Assembly: GCF_019880225.1 (NCBI RefSeq)
Contig: NZ_CP082284.1
Coordinates: 620,001-684,000 of the forward strand
Origin: Halobaculum rubrum
GTDB taxonomy: Archaea > Halobacteriota > Halobacteria > Halobacteriales > Haloferacaceae
Direction: 5' to 3'
DNA: 64,000 bases
Shown: piece after piece, positions 44,913 through 53,645 of the stretch
Layout: each line of letters begins with the position of its first letter
How positions within the stretch are numbered: the first letter of the stretch is position 1
The notes under the pieces: model-generated
The model's database searches: none
Seen by the model: the letters and a program-made list of their open reading frames with translations, nothing else
What the model was told of the DNA's origin: nothing
Made by a program: the position numbers and the translations under genes

Positions 44913-45173
44913 TTAGACCAGGAAGATGGTGACCAGTGCGAGAATGACGAGTGTCTCCGGGAGGACCGTGAAGATCAGCCCGGACACGAACAGGTCCTCG
45001 TCCTCGGCGACGGCCCCGATCGCGGCCGAACCGATGCCGCGCTCCGCGTAGCCCGCGCCGAACGCGGCGAGGCCCACCGCGAGCGCCGCCGCCGCGTTGG
45101 CGGTGAGGGCGGGGGAGCTGGATCCGGTCTCCTGCAGTACAACGTTGCCGACTTCGGATGCGATTTCGAGCAT
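44913..45173 (-). CDS. atpK: A-type ATP synthase proteolipid subunit K (c ring)
   Basis: An 86-residue two-helix hairpin. The first helix follows LTANAAAALAVGLAAFGAGYAERGIG, the loop has AAIGAVAEDEDLF, and the second helix carries the ion-binding Glu in LPETLVILAL. A short N-terminal extension precedes helix one. The gene has its own TATA-like element 57-66 nt upstream, which may give the extra transcription needed for a multi-copy ring subunit. Confidence 0.95.
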   Translation of the reverse strand: MLEIASEVGNVVLQETGSSSPALTANAAAALAVGLAAFGAGYAERGIGSAAIGAVAEDEDLFVSGLIFTVLPETLVILALVTIFLV

Positions 45174-45204
45174 GGTATTCGGTAGGCGGATTGCCTAACT
45201 CCGG

Positions 45205-45239
45205 ACAGGTCTCTTTGCACCTGTGGAGTGCATAAAGGT
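45205..45239 (-). promoter_or_regulatory. Promoter and leader hairpin of atpK
   Basis: On the minus strand ACCTTTATGC (45230-45239) resembles a TATA box. Just downstream, in the presumed leader, a 6-bp inverted repeat (acaggt 45205-45210 with acctgt 45219-45224) can fold. A 195-bp gap separates atpI from atpK while most of the following atp genes overlap or nearly touch. Confidence 0.5.
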
Positions 45240-45368
45240 TCCCAAAGAGAGCGACGAGAGTCCGAAATACGGACGTGTGACGCGTCGCTGGGCGTGTGAA
45301 CTACCCACACTGTCTCGCGACGGTCGCGGCGAAAAACGGGCCGGAATCGGGCCGACAGATCGCTCCGT

Positions 45369-47609
45369 TTACTCGTCGGCGGTGAACCGACGGACGCGAC
45401 CGAACGGCTCGTACTCCGTGCCGCCGCCGTCGAAGAACTTCGAGAAGAACTCGTAGTACTCCAGACGGACGGCCTGCAGGCCGGCGGAGGTCACCCCGAG
45501 CGCGAGCACGAGCACGTGCCCGATCACCAGGATGAGCAGTCCGCCGACGAGCGCCGCCACGCCGCCGTGGGCGAGCCCGGGGAACAGGATCGCCTCGGCG
45601 CCGTACTCGGCGGCGTAGTACTCGGGCCCGTGCGAGAGCATGTAGTGGTACTCGCCTTCGGTCTCGTACACGCCGAAGAACAGGAGGTTGACGACGAACG
45701 CCATCCCCGCCTTGGCGAGCAGCACCGCGGCGATCCGGGTGTAGCTCAGCACGTTCACGAGCACGTCGAAGATCTCCAGGATCTCGGCGGGCGCGCCCAG
45801 CAGGAGCAGCAGCGCGCCGACGAGGAACATCGCGAATCCGGCGTAGCCGACGACGGCCGGGAAGCCGGTGAAGCCGAGCGCGAACGCCGCGGGGGCGTCC
45901 GAGCTGACGCCGTCGAACACCGTGTAGATGAACTCGGGCGCGGTGCCGGCCGCGGCATCGCTGAACACGAGCAGCCAGAGGCCGTTCATGCCCAGCAGCC
46001 ACGAGGCCTTCTCTGTGATCGCCGCCTTCGCCCCGTGGAACTCGAGTTCCTCGAGGAAGCCGAAGACGTAGCCGACGTTGAGGTGAACGAGCGCGACGAG
46101 CGTCGAGACGACGAGCCACGCCTGTGCCCAGTAGAGGTCGGCCGGCTGGAGTCCCTTGTGTATCGGGGCGCTGTGGAGGCCGACCACGCCCTCCCAGAAG
46201 TACGTCGAGATGAGGTGGAGCCCGAAGAGCTCGCCGTACAGGACGCCGAATATCGCGGTGAAGATACCGGCCGCGATGGTGACGCCGCCCATGGACTTGA
46301 ACGCCGGCGAGTCGAAGTTCGAGTACAGGTAGTAGCCGATGAGCCCGTAGAGGATACCGTATCCGAGGTCACCGATCATGAACCCGAAGAACGCCGGGAA
46401 CGTGAGAAACAGGACGATCGTCGGGTCGAACTCGCGGTAGTTCGGGCGCCCGACCGCCTGCACGAGCACCTCGAACGGCGAGACGAGCCCGGGGTTGTCC
46501 TGTACGACCGGGGGGTCGTCGTCACGCATGACGACCGAACCGCCCGATCCGTCGGCGACCGCGCGTCGCTGCTCGGCTTCGTCCTCGTCGCTCGCCTCGA
46601 CACCCTCGTCGGGGCCGGCGTTCTCGACCGTCGGCGGCACGTCCTCGCGGACCTGTACCTCGCCGTCGGCGCCGAAGGCGGCGCGTTCGATCTCCTCGAC
46701 CTCGACGTGGCTGCCGACGGCGTCCTGCACCGCCGACTTGAATTCGGTGTAGCGTTCGGTCGGGATCCACCCCTCGGAGACGAACGCGTTGCGCGTCGTC
46801 GCGTACGACAGCGGGGCCTCGGATTTCTGCACTTCGATCGCGAGTTTCTCCTCGGCGGCCAGCAGGAAGCCGGACGCGTCCGCCCGCATCGAATCGAGTT
46901 CGCTCTCGACGGACTCGAGATCCGACTCCAGCGACTGGCGCTCGCGTTCGAGGTCGCGGACGTACGCCTCGGGAGAGACGCTGTCGCCCTCGACGTCGGG
47001 GACGTCGAGGGCGGCGAACTCGGCGTTCACCAGCGCGTCCGCGAGCGCGTTCTCGTCTGCGTCGCGCTCGGGGTGCGCGAAGACGGCGAGGACGCCGTCG
47101 CCGAACACCCGATACTCGGTGAGCGCGGACGCGTCGAGAACGGCTCGCTCGACGGTCTCCCGGTCGCCCTCGCCGACCGCGACCTGCACGGAGTCGTACC
47201 CCTGCAGCAGGTCGAGGTCGATACCCAGCTCCGCGAACGGCTCGATCGCCTCGACGCGCTCCTCGACGGAGCGGAGCTCCGAGCGGATCTCGTTGCGTCG
47301 GTCGTCGAGCGCGTTGACCTCCTCGCGAAGCTCCTCGAGCTCTCCGGTCAGCTCGTCGTCGAGGACGCGGGTCGGCCCCGCGTCGTCGCTTTCGACGCCG
47401 AGGATGGACTTCAACGAACGAACGGTGACCAGCTTCTGGGCCGCGTCCTCCGCGCCCGACTGGGGGTTGCCCTGAACGAACCCCTCCCAGCCGCCGCCGT
47501 ACTCGGTGACGTGTAGAAGGTTCAGCTCGTGAACCGCCTCGACGACCTGCTCCATGTACGCCTTGGAGCCGGTCACCGAGACCTTGCTCATCCGCTCAGG
47601 CCTGAGCAT
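45369..47609 (-). CDS. atpI: A-type ATP synthase subunit I (membrane stator, a-like)
   Basis: The 746-residue subunit has a cytoplasmic half (about 1-390) with coiled coils and a membrane half with about eight helices (about 400-725) that forms the proton half-channels. Conserved blocks include FPAFFGFMIGDLGYGILYGL and VLSYTRIAAVLLAKAGMAFV with the essential Arg. An acidic, poorly conserved stretch is inserted near 320-375. The ATG at 47609 (LRPERMSKVSVTG) overlaps atpH by 14 bases; a second ATG at 47591 is possible. Confidence 0.96.
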   Translation of the reverse strand: MLRPERMSKVSVTGSKAYMEQVVEAVHELNLLHVTEYGGGWEGFVQGNPQSGAEDAAQKLVTVRSLKSILGVESDDAGPTRVLDDELTGELEELREEVNALDDRRNEIRSELRSVEERVEAIEPFAELGIDLDLLQGYDSVQVAVGEGDRETVERAVLDASALTEYRVFGDGVLAVFAHPERDADENALADALVNAEFAALDVPDVEGDSVSPEAYVRDLERERQSLESDLESVESELDSMRADASGFLLAAEEKLAIEVQKSEAPLSYATTRNAFVSEGWIPTERYTEFKSAVQDAVGSHVEVEEIERAAFGADGEVQVREDVPPTVENAGPDEGVEASDEDEAEQRRAVADGSGGSVVMRDDDPPVVQDNPGLVSPFEVLVQAVGRPNYREFDPTIVLFLTFPAFFGFMIGDLGYGILYGLIGYYLYSNFDSPAFKSMGGVTIAAGIFTAIFGVLYGELFGLHLISTYFWEGVVGLHSAPIHKGLQPADLYWAQAWLVVSTLVALVHLNVGYVFGFLEELEFHGAKAAITEKASWLLGMNGLWLLVFSDAAAGTAPEFIYTVFDGVSSDAPAAFALGFTGFPAVVGYAGFAMFLVGALLLLLGAPAEILEIFDVLVNVLSYTRIAAVLLAKAGMAFVVNLLFFGVYETEGEYHYMLSHGPEYYAAEYGAEAILFPGLAHGGVAALVGGLLILVIGHVLVLALGVTSAGLQAVRLEYYEFFSKFFDGGGTEYEPFGRVRRFTADE

Positions 47610-47928
47610 CTACCGCCTCCTCGAACCGTTCCACCGCGAACTCGACGACATCGTCGACCCGGTCGCTCGCCTCGTCGACGAGTTCGTTCCGCTCGCGGCG
47701 GCCCGCCGCGATAGTCTCCTCCCGGTTCTCCTCGATCTGTTCGCGTGCCTCGTCGAGGCGCTCCTGCTCGATGCGGTCAGCCTCGGCTTCGGCCTCGGCG
47801 ACGATCTCGTCGGCCTCCGATCGGGCCTCCGAGATCCGCGCCTCACGGTCGGCCTCAGCCTCGGCGACGATCTCCTCGGCATCGGCTTCGGCCTCCTTCA
47901 CGCGTTCGAGAACTTCGGGTCTCGGCAT
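47596..47928 (-). CDS. atpH: A-type ATP synthase subunit H (peripheral stalk)
   Basis: A 110-residue, almost fully helical protein with the heptad/hendecad pattern of the AhaH stalk (EADAEEIVAEAEADREARI, DEIVAEAEAEADRIEQE). It forms a right-handed coiled coil with subunit E. It is the first gene of the atp cluster, so the main promoter should lie just above 47928. It was annotated as real because composition, place and length match AhaH. Confidence 0.93.
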   Translation of the reverse strand: MPRPEVLERVKEAEADAEEIVAEAEADREARISEARSEADEIVAEAEAEADRIEQERLDEAREQIEENREETIAAGRRERNELVDEASDRVDDVVEFAVERFEEAVDAQA

Positions 47929-48032
47929 GGATACTCGTCGTCTGTGGGTTATCCCACGTCGATATAAGGTGTTTGCGGAACGCAGGCGTCGGCGGCGTTG
48001 TCGAGGGAGCGAGCGTGCGCGGTCGAGCGAGT

Positions 48033-48057
48033 CGAGGCCGACCGAAGGGAGGCCTCG
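48033..48057. repeat. Stem-loop repeat, copy 2 (CGAGGCC/GGCCTCG)
   Basis: Seven-bp stem around the loop GACCGAAGGGA, identical in loop to 13100-13124 but with one compensated base pair in the stem. A 30-bp repeat unit follows 2 bp later, as in the other copy. Confidence 0.7.
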
Positions 48058-48059
48058 AT

Positions 48060-48130
48060 GCGAGCGGGGAGTGGAACGACCCGCGAGCGAGACCGCGACG
48101 GCGAACGGGGAACGGAGTGACCCGTGAGCG
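48060..48130 (+). repeat. Dispersed ~30 bp intergenic repeat, copies 3a and 3b
   Basis: Unit 3b (48100-48130) is identical over 31 bp to 13128-13158. Unit 3a (48060-48089) is a diverged version with the same start (GCGA) and end (GAGCG). An 11-bp spacer lies between the two 30-bp units. Two related units side by side suggest local duplication. Confidence 0.75.
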
Positions 48131-48224
48131 AAGCGAGCGACGGAGACAACGAACCACGACGGCGAGGTCCCTGTGCCGAGCCGTCCAGTAGCAAGGTTGC
48201 CGAGCGAGACCGCGACGGCGAACG
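48084..48224 (+). repeat. Pair of 24-bp direct repeats
   Basis: The same 24 bp occur at 48084-48107 and 48201-48224, 117 bp apart. The core is gcgagaccgcgacggcgaac. The first overlaps units 3a and 3b. Confidence 0.8.
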
Positions 48225-48264
48225 CGGCGAACCGGTAATAAAGGCGACTCCGGTCGAGGGCGAT

Positions 48265-49683
48265 TCAGCGAGCGCGAACGTCCCGGGCCGCCTTGCGAAC
48301 GCCGCGTCCGATCGCTTCGCGCGCGGCGAAGGCCTCGCCGAACGCCCAGCCGAGGAGAACGATCAGCCCGGCCACGGCGCCCGCGAACTGCCACGACCCC
48401 ATCCAGACCGGCCGGATCCACGGCGTCACGCCCGACCAGGTGTCCGCGAACGCGACCGCGGGGCCGGCGAGGACCGTTCCGGCGAAGGTGTTCTGGACGG
48501 CGGCGGCGAACGTGAGCGAGTCCCCCGTTCCCTCGATGAGTCCCGCGGAGCCGTAGATCTGGTAGCTGCCGGTCACGCCCTGGTCGGCCATCGTCGGGCC
48601 GTTCGACTCGTCGCCGGTGCCGATCCGCTCGGCCTCGTAGGGACCCCACGTGGCGTAGTACTCCCAGACGATCTCGCCGCGCGGCGTCACTTCGATGACA
48701 CGGTGGTTCAGCGAGTCGGTGATGAGCGTGTTCCCGTTCGGCAGCCGATCGGCGTCGCGAGGCCAATCCAGTTGGCCGGTGCCGACCTCCCAGGTCTCGA
48801 CCCACTCGCCGTCGCGGCGCTCGTACTCGACGACCCGGTCGTTTTCGGAGTCGGCGACGAGGATCGTGGGGTTGCCGTCCTCGCTGACGAGCCAGTCCGG
48901 GTTGTGCTGCTCGTGCATCACGTCGTAGTTGTCGTCCTCGCCGAGTCGGTAGTCGATCTCCTTGGTGGATCGGTTCACCACGATCGCCTGATCGAAGTTA
49001 CGCGGGGAGACGAGGTACTGTCCCTCCGCGATACGGTCCACGTCGTTGACGTGCGTCCAGTCCTCGTTGAACCCGCCGTCCGTGGAGTTCGGGTAGTGGT
49101 TCCTGAACGTCCACTCCCAGACGATCTCGTCGGTCGACCGGTTGTACACGAGGATACGGTCGTCCGAGCGCTGTGCCTCCTCGTTCCACTCGCGCATGTT
49201 CGCGATGAGGAGGTTCCCGTTCGGCAGCATGTCCACGTCGTGGGTGTCCTTGAAGTCGAAGCGCTCGGTCCACACCGGCTCGCGCGTCTCGCGGTCGATC
49301 TCCGCGACGGTCGTGCCGCCTGGATTGGTGCCGACGACGAGGAGGTTCCCGTTCGGGAGGGGGTCGACGTCGTAGAACCACCGCGCGTTCTGGTTCGACC
49401 CGTCGTACACCCAGTCGGTCGACCCGTTGGGCGTCACCTGTACGAGGCGAGCGGGCTTCTTCTGATTGCCCTGGCCCTGGAAGTGAAAGCCCTGGATCGC
49501 GACGACGGTGGAGCCGTTCGCCTCAGAGGAGACCGTGCCGGCCTCGAGCCCGACGGTGCCGGGCGTCCCGGTGTCGCTCGGCGAGATCGCCTGCACGGCG
49601 GCGGGGGCGAACAGCCCCAGCACGACCAGCGCGACGAGCGCGCGGGCGGCCGTCCGCCTGGAGACGGGGAGGGAGGAAGCCAT
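48265..49683 (-). CDS. Exported arylsulfotransferase-like beta-propeller protein
   Basis: The 472-residue protein has an N-terminal signal (Arg-rich, then ALVALVVLGLFAPAAVQA), a propeller with repeated xLPNGNxLI motifs (DPLPNGNLLVVG, DMLPNGNLLIAN, RLPNGNTLITDS), and one C-terminal transmembrane helix (about 432-455). The repeats and HDVDMLPNG/ NPDWL-type phrases fit arylsulfotransferase (ASST) family proteins. Whether it transfers sulfate is not certain, because the catalytic His cannot be assigned from sequence alone. The domain should face the outside. Confidence 0.8.
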   Translation of the reverse strand: MASSLPVSRRTAARALVALVVLGLFAPAAVQAISPSDTGTPGTVGLEAGTVSSEANGSTVVAIQGFHFQGQGNQKKPARLVQVTPNGSTDWVYDGSNQNARWFYDVDPLPNGNLLVVGTNPGGTTVAEIDRETREPVWTERFDFKDTHDVDMLPNGNLLIANMREWNEEAQRSDDRILVYNRSTDEIVWEWTFRNHYPNSTDGGFNEDWTHVNDVDRIAEGQYLVSPRNFDQAIVVNRSTKEIDYRLGEDDNYDVMHEQHNPDWLVSEDGNPTILVADSENDRVVEYERRDGEWVETWEVGTGQLDWPRDADRLPNGNTLITDSLNHRVIEVTPRGEIVWEYYATWGPYEAERIGTGDESNGPTMADQGVTGSYQIYGSAGLIEGTGDSLTFAAAVQNTFAGTVLAGPAVAFADTWSGVTPWIRPVWMGSWQFAGAVAGLIVLLGWAFGEAFAAREAIGRGVRKAARDVRAR

Positions 49684-49792
49684 ACCCCGAACGGCGGGAT
49701 GTGGGATGGAAACTCTTGTGCTCCGGTCCGGCGGCGTGAGAACGGTACGTCGTCGCGGGGAAGTCGACCGGCCCCGAACCCGGGCGGTGGCC

Positions 49793-51199
49793 TCAGACTG
49801 CGCCAGCGAGGACGCCGCTCGTCCGGACGAAGAAGTACACGACGAACGCGCCCGCGAGCACCCAGTGGCCCGGCCGTGTCTCGTCGACGCGGCCGGCTGC
49901 GAGCTTCACGAGCGGGTAGGTGACGATGCCGGCGGCGATCCCGTACGCGATCGAGTAGGTGAACGGCATGACGAGCACTGTCATCCCGGCGGGGATGGCA
50001 GCCGTCAGGTCGTCCCACCCGACCTCGACGACGTTGCGCAGCATCACGACGCCGATGACGACCAGCGCGATGTGGCTGGCGTACAGCGGGATGGCCGCCG
50101 CGAGGGGGACGACTGCCAGCGCCGCGAGGAACAGCAGCGCGACGACGAGCGCGGTCATCCCGGAGCGACCGCCCTCCTCGACGCCGACGGCCGACTCGAT
50201 GTAGGTGGTCACCGTCGAGGTTCCGAGCATCCCGCCGACGGTGGTGCCGACGGCGTCGGCCATCAGCGGCTTGTCGATGTCGGGCAGGTCGCCCTCCTCG
50301 TCGAGGAAGCCCGCGACCTGCGAGACGCCGACGAGCGTGCCGGCGGTGTCGAAGAAGTCGACGAAGAAGAACGTGAACACGATCAGCGAGAAGACGAACG
50401 CGTCGACGTCCTGCAGACCGGTGACGAACGCCCCCGCCAACGGCGAGATGTCGTACGTCGCCTGCGCCGAGAGGTTGCCGACGAGCGCGTCGGCCGAGCC
50501 GAAGCCGAACTGCGCCGCGAGGTAGCCGAGCACGGTCGTGAACAGGATACCGACGACGACCGAACCGGTGACGCCGCGGGCGTACAGCCCGAACGTGAGG
50601 AACAGCCCGAGGATGGAGACGATCGCGACGGGGTCGGAGGCGACCGACCCCAGCGTCACGAGCGTCGCGGGGTCGTCCACGACGATGCGCATCGCGTCCA
50701 GTCCGATGATGGCGAGGAACAGGCCGATACCGGTGCCGACCGCGAGCTTCACCGGCGTCGGGAAGACGTTGATGACGTACTCGCGGGCGCCGACGGCGGT
50801 GAGGACGATGAAGAGGAGCCCCTCGACGACGACGGCCGCCAGCGCCGTCTCCCACGGAACGCCGAGCGCGCCGACGACGGTGAACGCGAAGAAGGCGTTG
50901 AGCCCGAGACCGGGCGCCTGCCCGAAGGGACGTTTCGCGTACAGCGCCATGATCAGTGTCGCCACCGCGGCGGCGATGAGCGTCACCACCGCGACCATCT
51001 GCAGCGTCTGTGCGTACGAGACGCCGTCGAGGATGATTCCCGGCTTCTCGCCCTCGATTCCGACGAGGATGCTCGGGTTCACGAAGACGATGTAACTCAT
51101 CGTCAGGAACGTGGATATTCCGGCCACGACCTCGGTCCGGAGATCCGTCCCGAGCTCGTCGAACTCGAAGTACTCCGCCAACTGCTGTTGCAGCCCCAT
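49793..51199 (-). CDS. NCS2-family nucleobase permease (AzgA/PbuG-like)
   Basis: A 468-residue membrane protein with about thirteen or fourteen helices, of the adenine/guanine/hypoxanthine branch of NCS2. It opens with FDELGTDLRTEVVAGISTFLTMSYIVFVNP and has KRPFGQAPGLGLNAFFAF and FVDFFDTAGTLVGVSQ, then LGTSTVTTYIESAVGVEEGGRSG, all typical of AzgA/PbuG permeases. The ATG at 51199 gives MGLQQQL. An HTH-phosphoribosyltransferase gene lies upstream on the same strand, which suggests purine control. Confidence 0.92.
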   Translation of the reverse strand: MGLQQQLAEYFEFDELGTDLRTEVVAGISTFLTMSYIVFVNPSILVGIEGEKPGIILDGVSYAQTLQMVAVVTLIAAAVATLIMALYAKRPFGQAPGLGLNAFFAFTVVGALGVPWETALAAVVVEGLLFIVLTAVGAREYVINVFPTPVKLAVGTGIGLFLAIIGLDAMRIVVDDPATLVTLGSVASDPVAIVSILGLFLTFGLYARGVTGSVVVGILFTTVLGYLAAQFGFGSADALVGNLSAQATYDISPLAGAFVTGLQDVDAFVFSLIVFTFFFVDFFDTAGTLVGVSQVAGFLDEEGDLPDIDKPLMADAVGTTVGGMLGTSTVTTYIESAVGVEEGGRSGMTALVVALLFLAALAVVPLAAAIPLYASHIALVVIGVVMLRNVVEVGWDDLTAAIPAGMTVLVMPFTYSIAYGIAAGIVTYPLVKLAAGRVDETRPGHWVLAGAFVVYFFVRTSGVLAGAV

Positions 51200-51209
51200 G
51201 TCGCCACAC

Positions 51210-51261
51210 TTGTGCATACTTCACTTAACGATTCGGCTTTAAGTCGCCAATATATGCACAA
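51210..51261. promoter_or_regulatory. Inverted repeat upstream of purine permease
   Basis: TTGTGCATA (51210-51218) and its exact inverse complement TATGCACAA (51253-51261) flank the presumed promoter, with centres 43 bp apart (about four helical turns). A looping operator for the nearby HTH-PRTase regulator is an inference. A GTGCAAGTAT string in front of that regulator's own gene looks similar. Confidence 0.45.
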
Positions 51262-51372
51262 ATATGGATATTCTCTGACGAGAACGCGTCACACTGTCGA
51301 GGGGTTGGCCGCGACGACGATTCGGCTGTGATCTACTCCTGAGGGCGAGACGACGCTCGCGAACGGTCCGCC

Positions 51373-52086
51373 CTACTCGAACCGCGTCAAGGCCCCGACC
51401 GGGGCGTCGGTGATCTCGGCGGCCCGTTCGGTTCCCTCGTCGCCGACGGCGATGAGCGTGAACACGCCCGTCACCTCGGCGTCGGCCTGCAGGGCGATGT
51501 CGAGCAGGAGCTCCTGCGTCTCGCCCGACCGAATGAGGTCGTCGACGACGAGCACGGACTCGCCGGCGTCGATGGCGCCCGCCGGGAGGTAGTACGTCAG
51601 CTCGATGCCGCTTGCGAGGCGCTGGCGCGACTCGATGAACTCCTCGACGGCCGTCTCTTTCGACTTCTTCGCGTAGGCGACGCGGGCGTCGAAGTGACTC
51701 GCCATGGCGGCACCCAGTGTGATCCCGTCGGTCGCGGCCGTGAGCACCACGTCGGGCGTCTCGAAGTCGAACGACTCGGCGGCGACGGGCGCCACCAGAT
51801 CGAGGAACGGCTGGTCGAAGACGACCCCCGAGTTGTCGACGTATCCCTCGTCGTCGAAGCCGATGCGGGCCTCCAGTTCGGCGGCGAGCGTCTCGCGACC
51901 GATGCCGCCGACGACCTCCTGAGCGCGCTCGGAACCGGGGAGGACGTGTCCGTTGACGTACCGGTTCAGATCGCCCGCGGGCAGGCCGGTCACCTCCGCG
52001 AGCTCGTCGTACGTTCGCGTCTCCTTCAGCGTCCGCAACACGGCGACCGCCTGCAACTGCAGGGCGGCCTTCTCGGCCCTGTTCAT
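51373..52086 (-). CDS. HTH-phosphoribosyltransferase regulator, likely purine-responsive
   Basis: This 237-residue protein has an N-terminal helix-turn-helix (about 15-60; YDELAEVTGLPAGDLNRYVNG) and a type I PRTase domain with PRPP loop VLVVDDLIRSGET (about 178-190) and DGITLGAAMASHF. The arrangement recalls PurR of Bacillus, where PRPP controls DNA binding, and haloarchaeal GfcR, though the N-terminus is not like GfcR as I remember it. The nucleobase permease 173 bp downstream on the same strand supports purine regulation. It may also retain enzyme activity. Confidence 0.8.
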   Translation of the reverse strand: MNRAEKAALQLQAVAVLRTLKETRTYDELAEVTGLPAGDLNRYVNGHVLPGSERAQEVVGGIGRETLAAELEARIGFDDEGYVDNSGVVFDQPFLDLVAPVAAESFDFETPDVVLTAATDGITLGAAMASHFDARVAYAKKSKETAVEEFIESRQRLASGIELTYYLPAGAIDAGESVLVVDDLIRSGETQELLLDIALQADAEVTGVFTLIAVGDEGTERAAEITDAPVGALTRFE

Positions 52087-52288
52087 AGATCTATGCTCGT
52101 TCGTGCAAGTATGAACACTTCGGATTCGATCACGAATCGATTCCGCAGAGTTGCGTATGTATGGTCACTCATTTCGCGTTCGAGGACGCCAGCCGGTTAC
52201 CGAGATAGGAAGGTGCGATTCCAGGGGGAGGCAGTCAGCAGAACCGACACGACAGGACCGGATCCGGAGAAACGGGGTCGACGAGCCG

Positions 52289-52834
52289 CTACTCGTCCTC
52301 GAGGAGCCGGGTCGCCGTCAGCAACGACTCCAGCTCCACGTCGTGTTCGGCGAGGAGTTCCGCAGCCCCCTCCTCGCGGTCGACGACGACGAGCACCTTG
52401 TTCACCGTAGCACCCGCCTCGCGCAGCGCCTCGACGGCGTCGAGCGCGGACTGGCCGGTCGTGGCGATGTCCTCCAGGACGACGACCTCCTCGCCCTCGT
52501 CGAAGGTGCCCTCGATACGGTTTCCGGTGCCGTACTCCTTGGCGGCCTTCCGGACGATGACGTACGGCGAGCCGGTCTCGACCGCGGTCGCGGCCACGAG
52601 CGGGACGGCGCCGAGAGCGACGCCCGCGAGTGTCGCCTCGCCGACGCGCTCGGCGTACGCCTCGGCGACGAGTCCCAAGCACGTGGGGTCGGTCTCGAAG
52701 CGGTACTTGTCGACGTAGTAGTCGCTCGTCCCGCCGTGGGAGAGTTCGAACTCGCCGAACAGGACGGCCTCCGCGTCACGAAGCGCGGCGATCAGCTCCG
52801 CGTCGGTGACGGTGTCGTCGGTGGTGTCGCTCAT
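52289..52834 (-). CDS. pyrE: Orotate phosphoribosyltransferase
   Basis: A 181-residue PRTase that joins orotate to PRPP to give OMP in pyrimidine synthesis. It shows [53 protein letters not shown] and the PRPP loop [11 protein letters not shown]. Length and order match archaeal PyrE. The ATG at 52834 is clean. It lies next to the HTH-PRTase gene but is separated from it by 202 bp. Confidence 0.96.
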   Translation of the reverse strand: MSDTTDDTVTDAELIAALRDAEAVLFGEFELSHGGTSDYYVDKYRFETDPTCLGLVAEAYAERVGEATLAGVALGAVPLVAATAVETGSPYVIVRKAAKEYGTGNRIEGTFDEGEEVVVLEDIATTGQSALDAVEALREAGATVNKVLVVVDREEGAAELLAEHDVELESLLTATRLLEDE

Positions 52835-52948
52835 GCCCGAGGGAGGCGCGCGACGCCGCGAAAGGCTATCGGTCCGCGGTCGAAGCGAGTGTCGTCCCGG
52901 AGGAGGGCAGGTTTGCAGATCCCGGTGTCGCGTTCGCGGCCGTGTTCG

Positions 52949-53461
52949 TCAGTTGGCGGCCTCACACCGCTCGACGACGCTGGCGGGGATCGGCGCGTCG
53001 ACCTCGTAGGCGCCGACGGTGTGGTCGGCCGCACGGCCCTCGAAGACCACGCGGTACGTCGCCCCCTGCGTCGGACACGCGAGCGCGCTGCGTCCGGTGA
53101 TCCGGGCCTCGCCCACGTCGGTCCGGAGGTCCGTCCACGGCACCTTCGTTCCCGCCTCGTCGACGACGACGACCCGCTCCACGGAGGGGACGACGCCGTC
53201 GCGGTGAGAGACCACGATGGCCGTGTCGTCCCCCTCGCCGTCGACGGAGAAAGAGAAGCCCTCGGGCCGGTCGATCGGCTCGCCGCCGAGTCCGGTCGCG
53301 ACGACGCCGCCGATCCCGGCGACGCTGGCGGCCGCAAGCAGCATGAACGCCATCGCGATAGTCGGAAACATGACCCGGACGTGCTCGCGTGGCGACAGCT
53401 CGTCCTCCTCCTCGACACCCTCGGGAGGACCGTCTAACTCGTCAGCGTCCGGTTCGCTCAC
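52949..53461 (-). CDS. Single-pass membrane protein of unknown function
   Basis: The 170-residue protein has a very acidic N-terminus (about 1-28), one transmembrane helix (about 33-58; VMFPTIAMAFMLLAAASVAG) and a soluble domain (about 65-170). That domain carries two Cys (SALACPTQG and VVERCEAAN) that could form a disulfide outside the cell. No family recognised. The start is a GTG at 53461; the frame extends further but upstream residues are not convincing. Confidence 0.68.
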   Translation of the reverse strand: MSEPDADELDGPPEGVEEEDELSPREHVRVMFPTIAMAFMLLAAASVAGIGGVVATGLGGEPIDRPEGFSFSVDGEGDDTAIVVSHRDGVVPSVERVVVVDEAGTKVPWTDLRTDVGEARITGRSALACPTQGATYRVVFEGRAADHTVGAYEVDAPIPASVVERCEAAN

Positions 53462-53573
53462 GTTCGGACCGCCGCGTGGATCCCTCAAAACCACATCGCC
53501 CCGATTCTCACACGTGAGTTCGGAGACGGCGTCGCGTGTCGTCGCCCGCTGCGGCGGCGTCGACCACATCGCT

Positions 53574-53645
53574 GCTCACCCGTCGTCACTCGCCCGCCGT
53601 CACTCACCCCTCATCGGTCACCCGTTGTCGCTCACCCGTCGTCAC
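53574..53645 (+). repeat. Pair of 16-bp direct repeats, second over the carS stop codon
   Basis: gctcacccgtcgtcac occurs at 53574-53589 and 53630-53645. The latter covers the end of carS (minus strand, stop at 53642-53644). Further degenerate 'tcaccc-gtc' units lie between them. Confidence 0.7.

Larger units (their letters stand above)
47929..48264. other. Gene-free spacer upstream of the atp cluster, repeat-rich
   Basis: These 336 bp hold the atp promoter region and a cluster of repeats: a stem-loop (48033-48057), two tandem 30-bp related units (48060-48089 and 48101-48130), and a 24-bp exact direct repeat (48084-48107 and 48201-48224). No ORF is believable. Confidence 0.7.
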
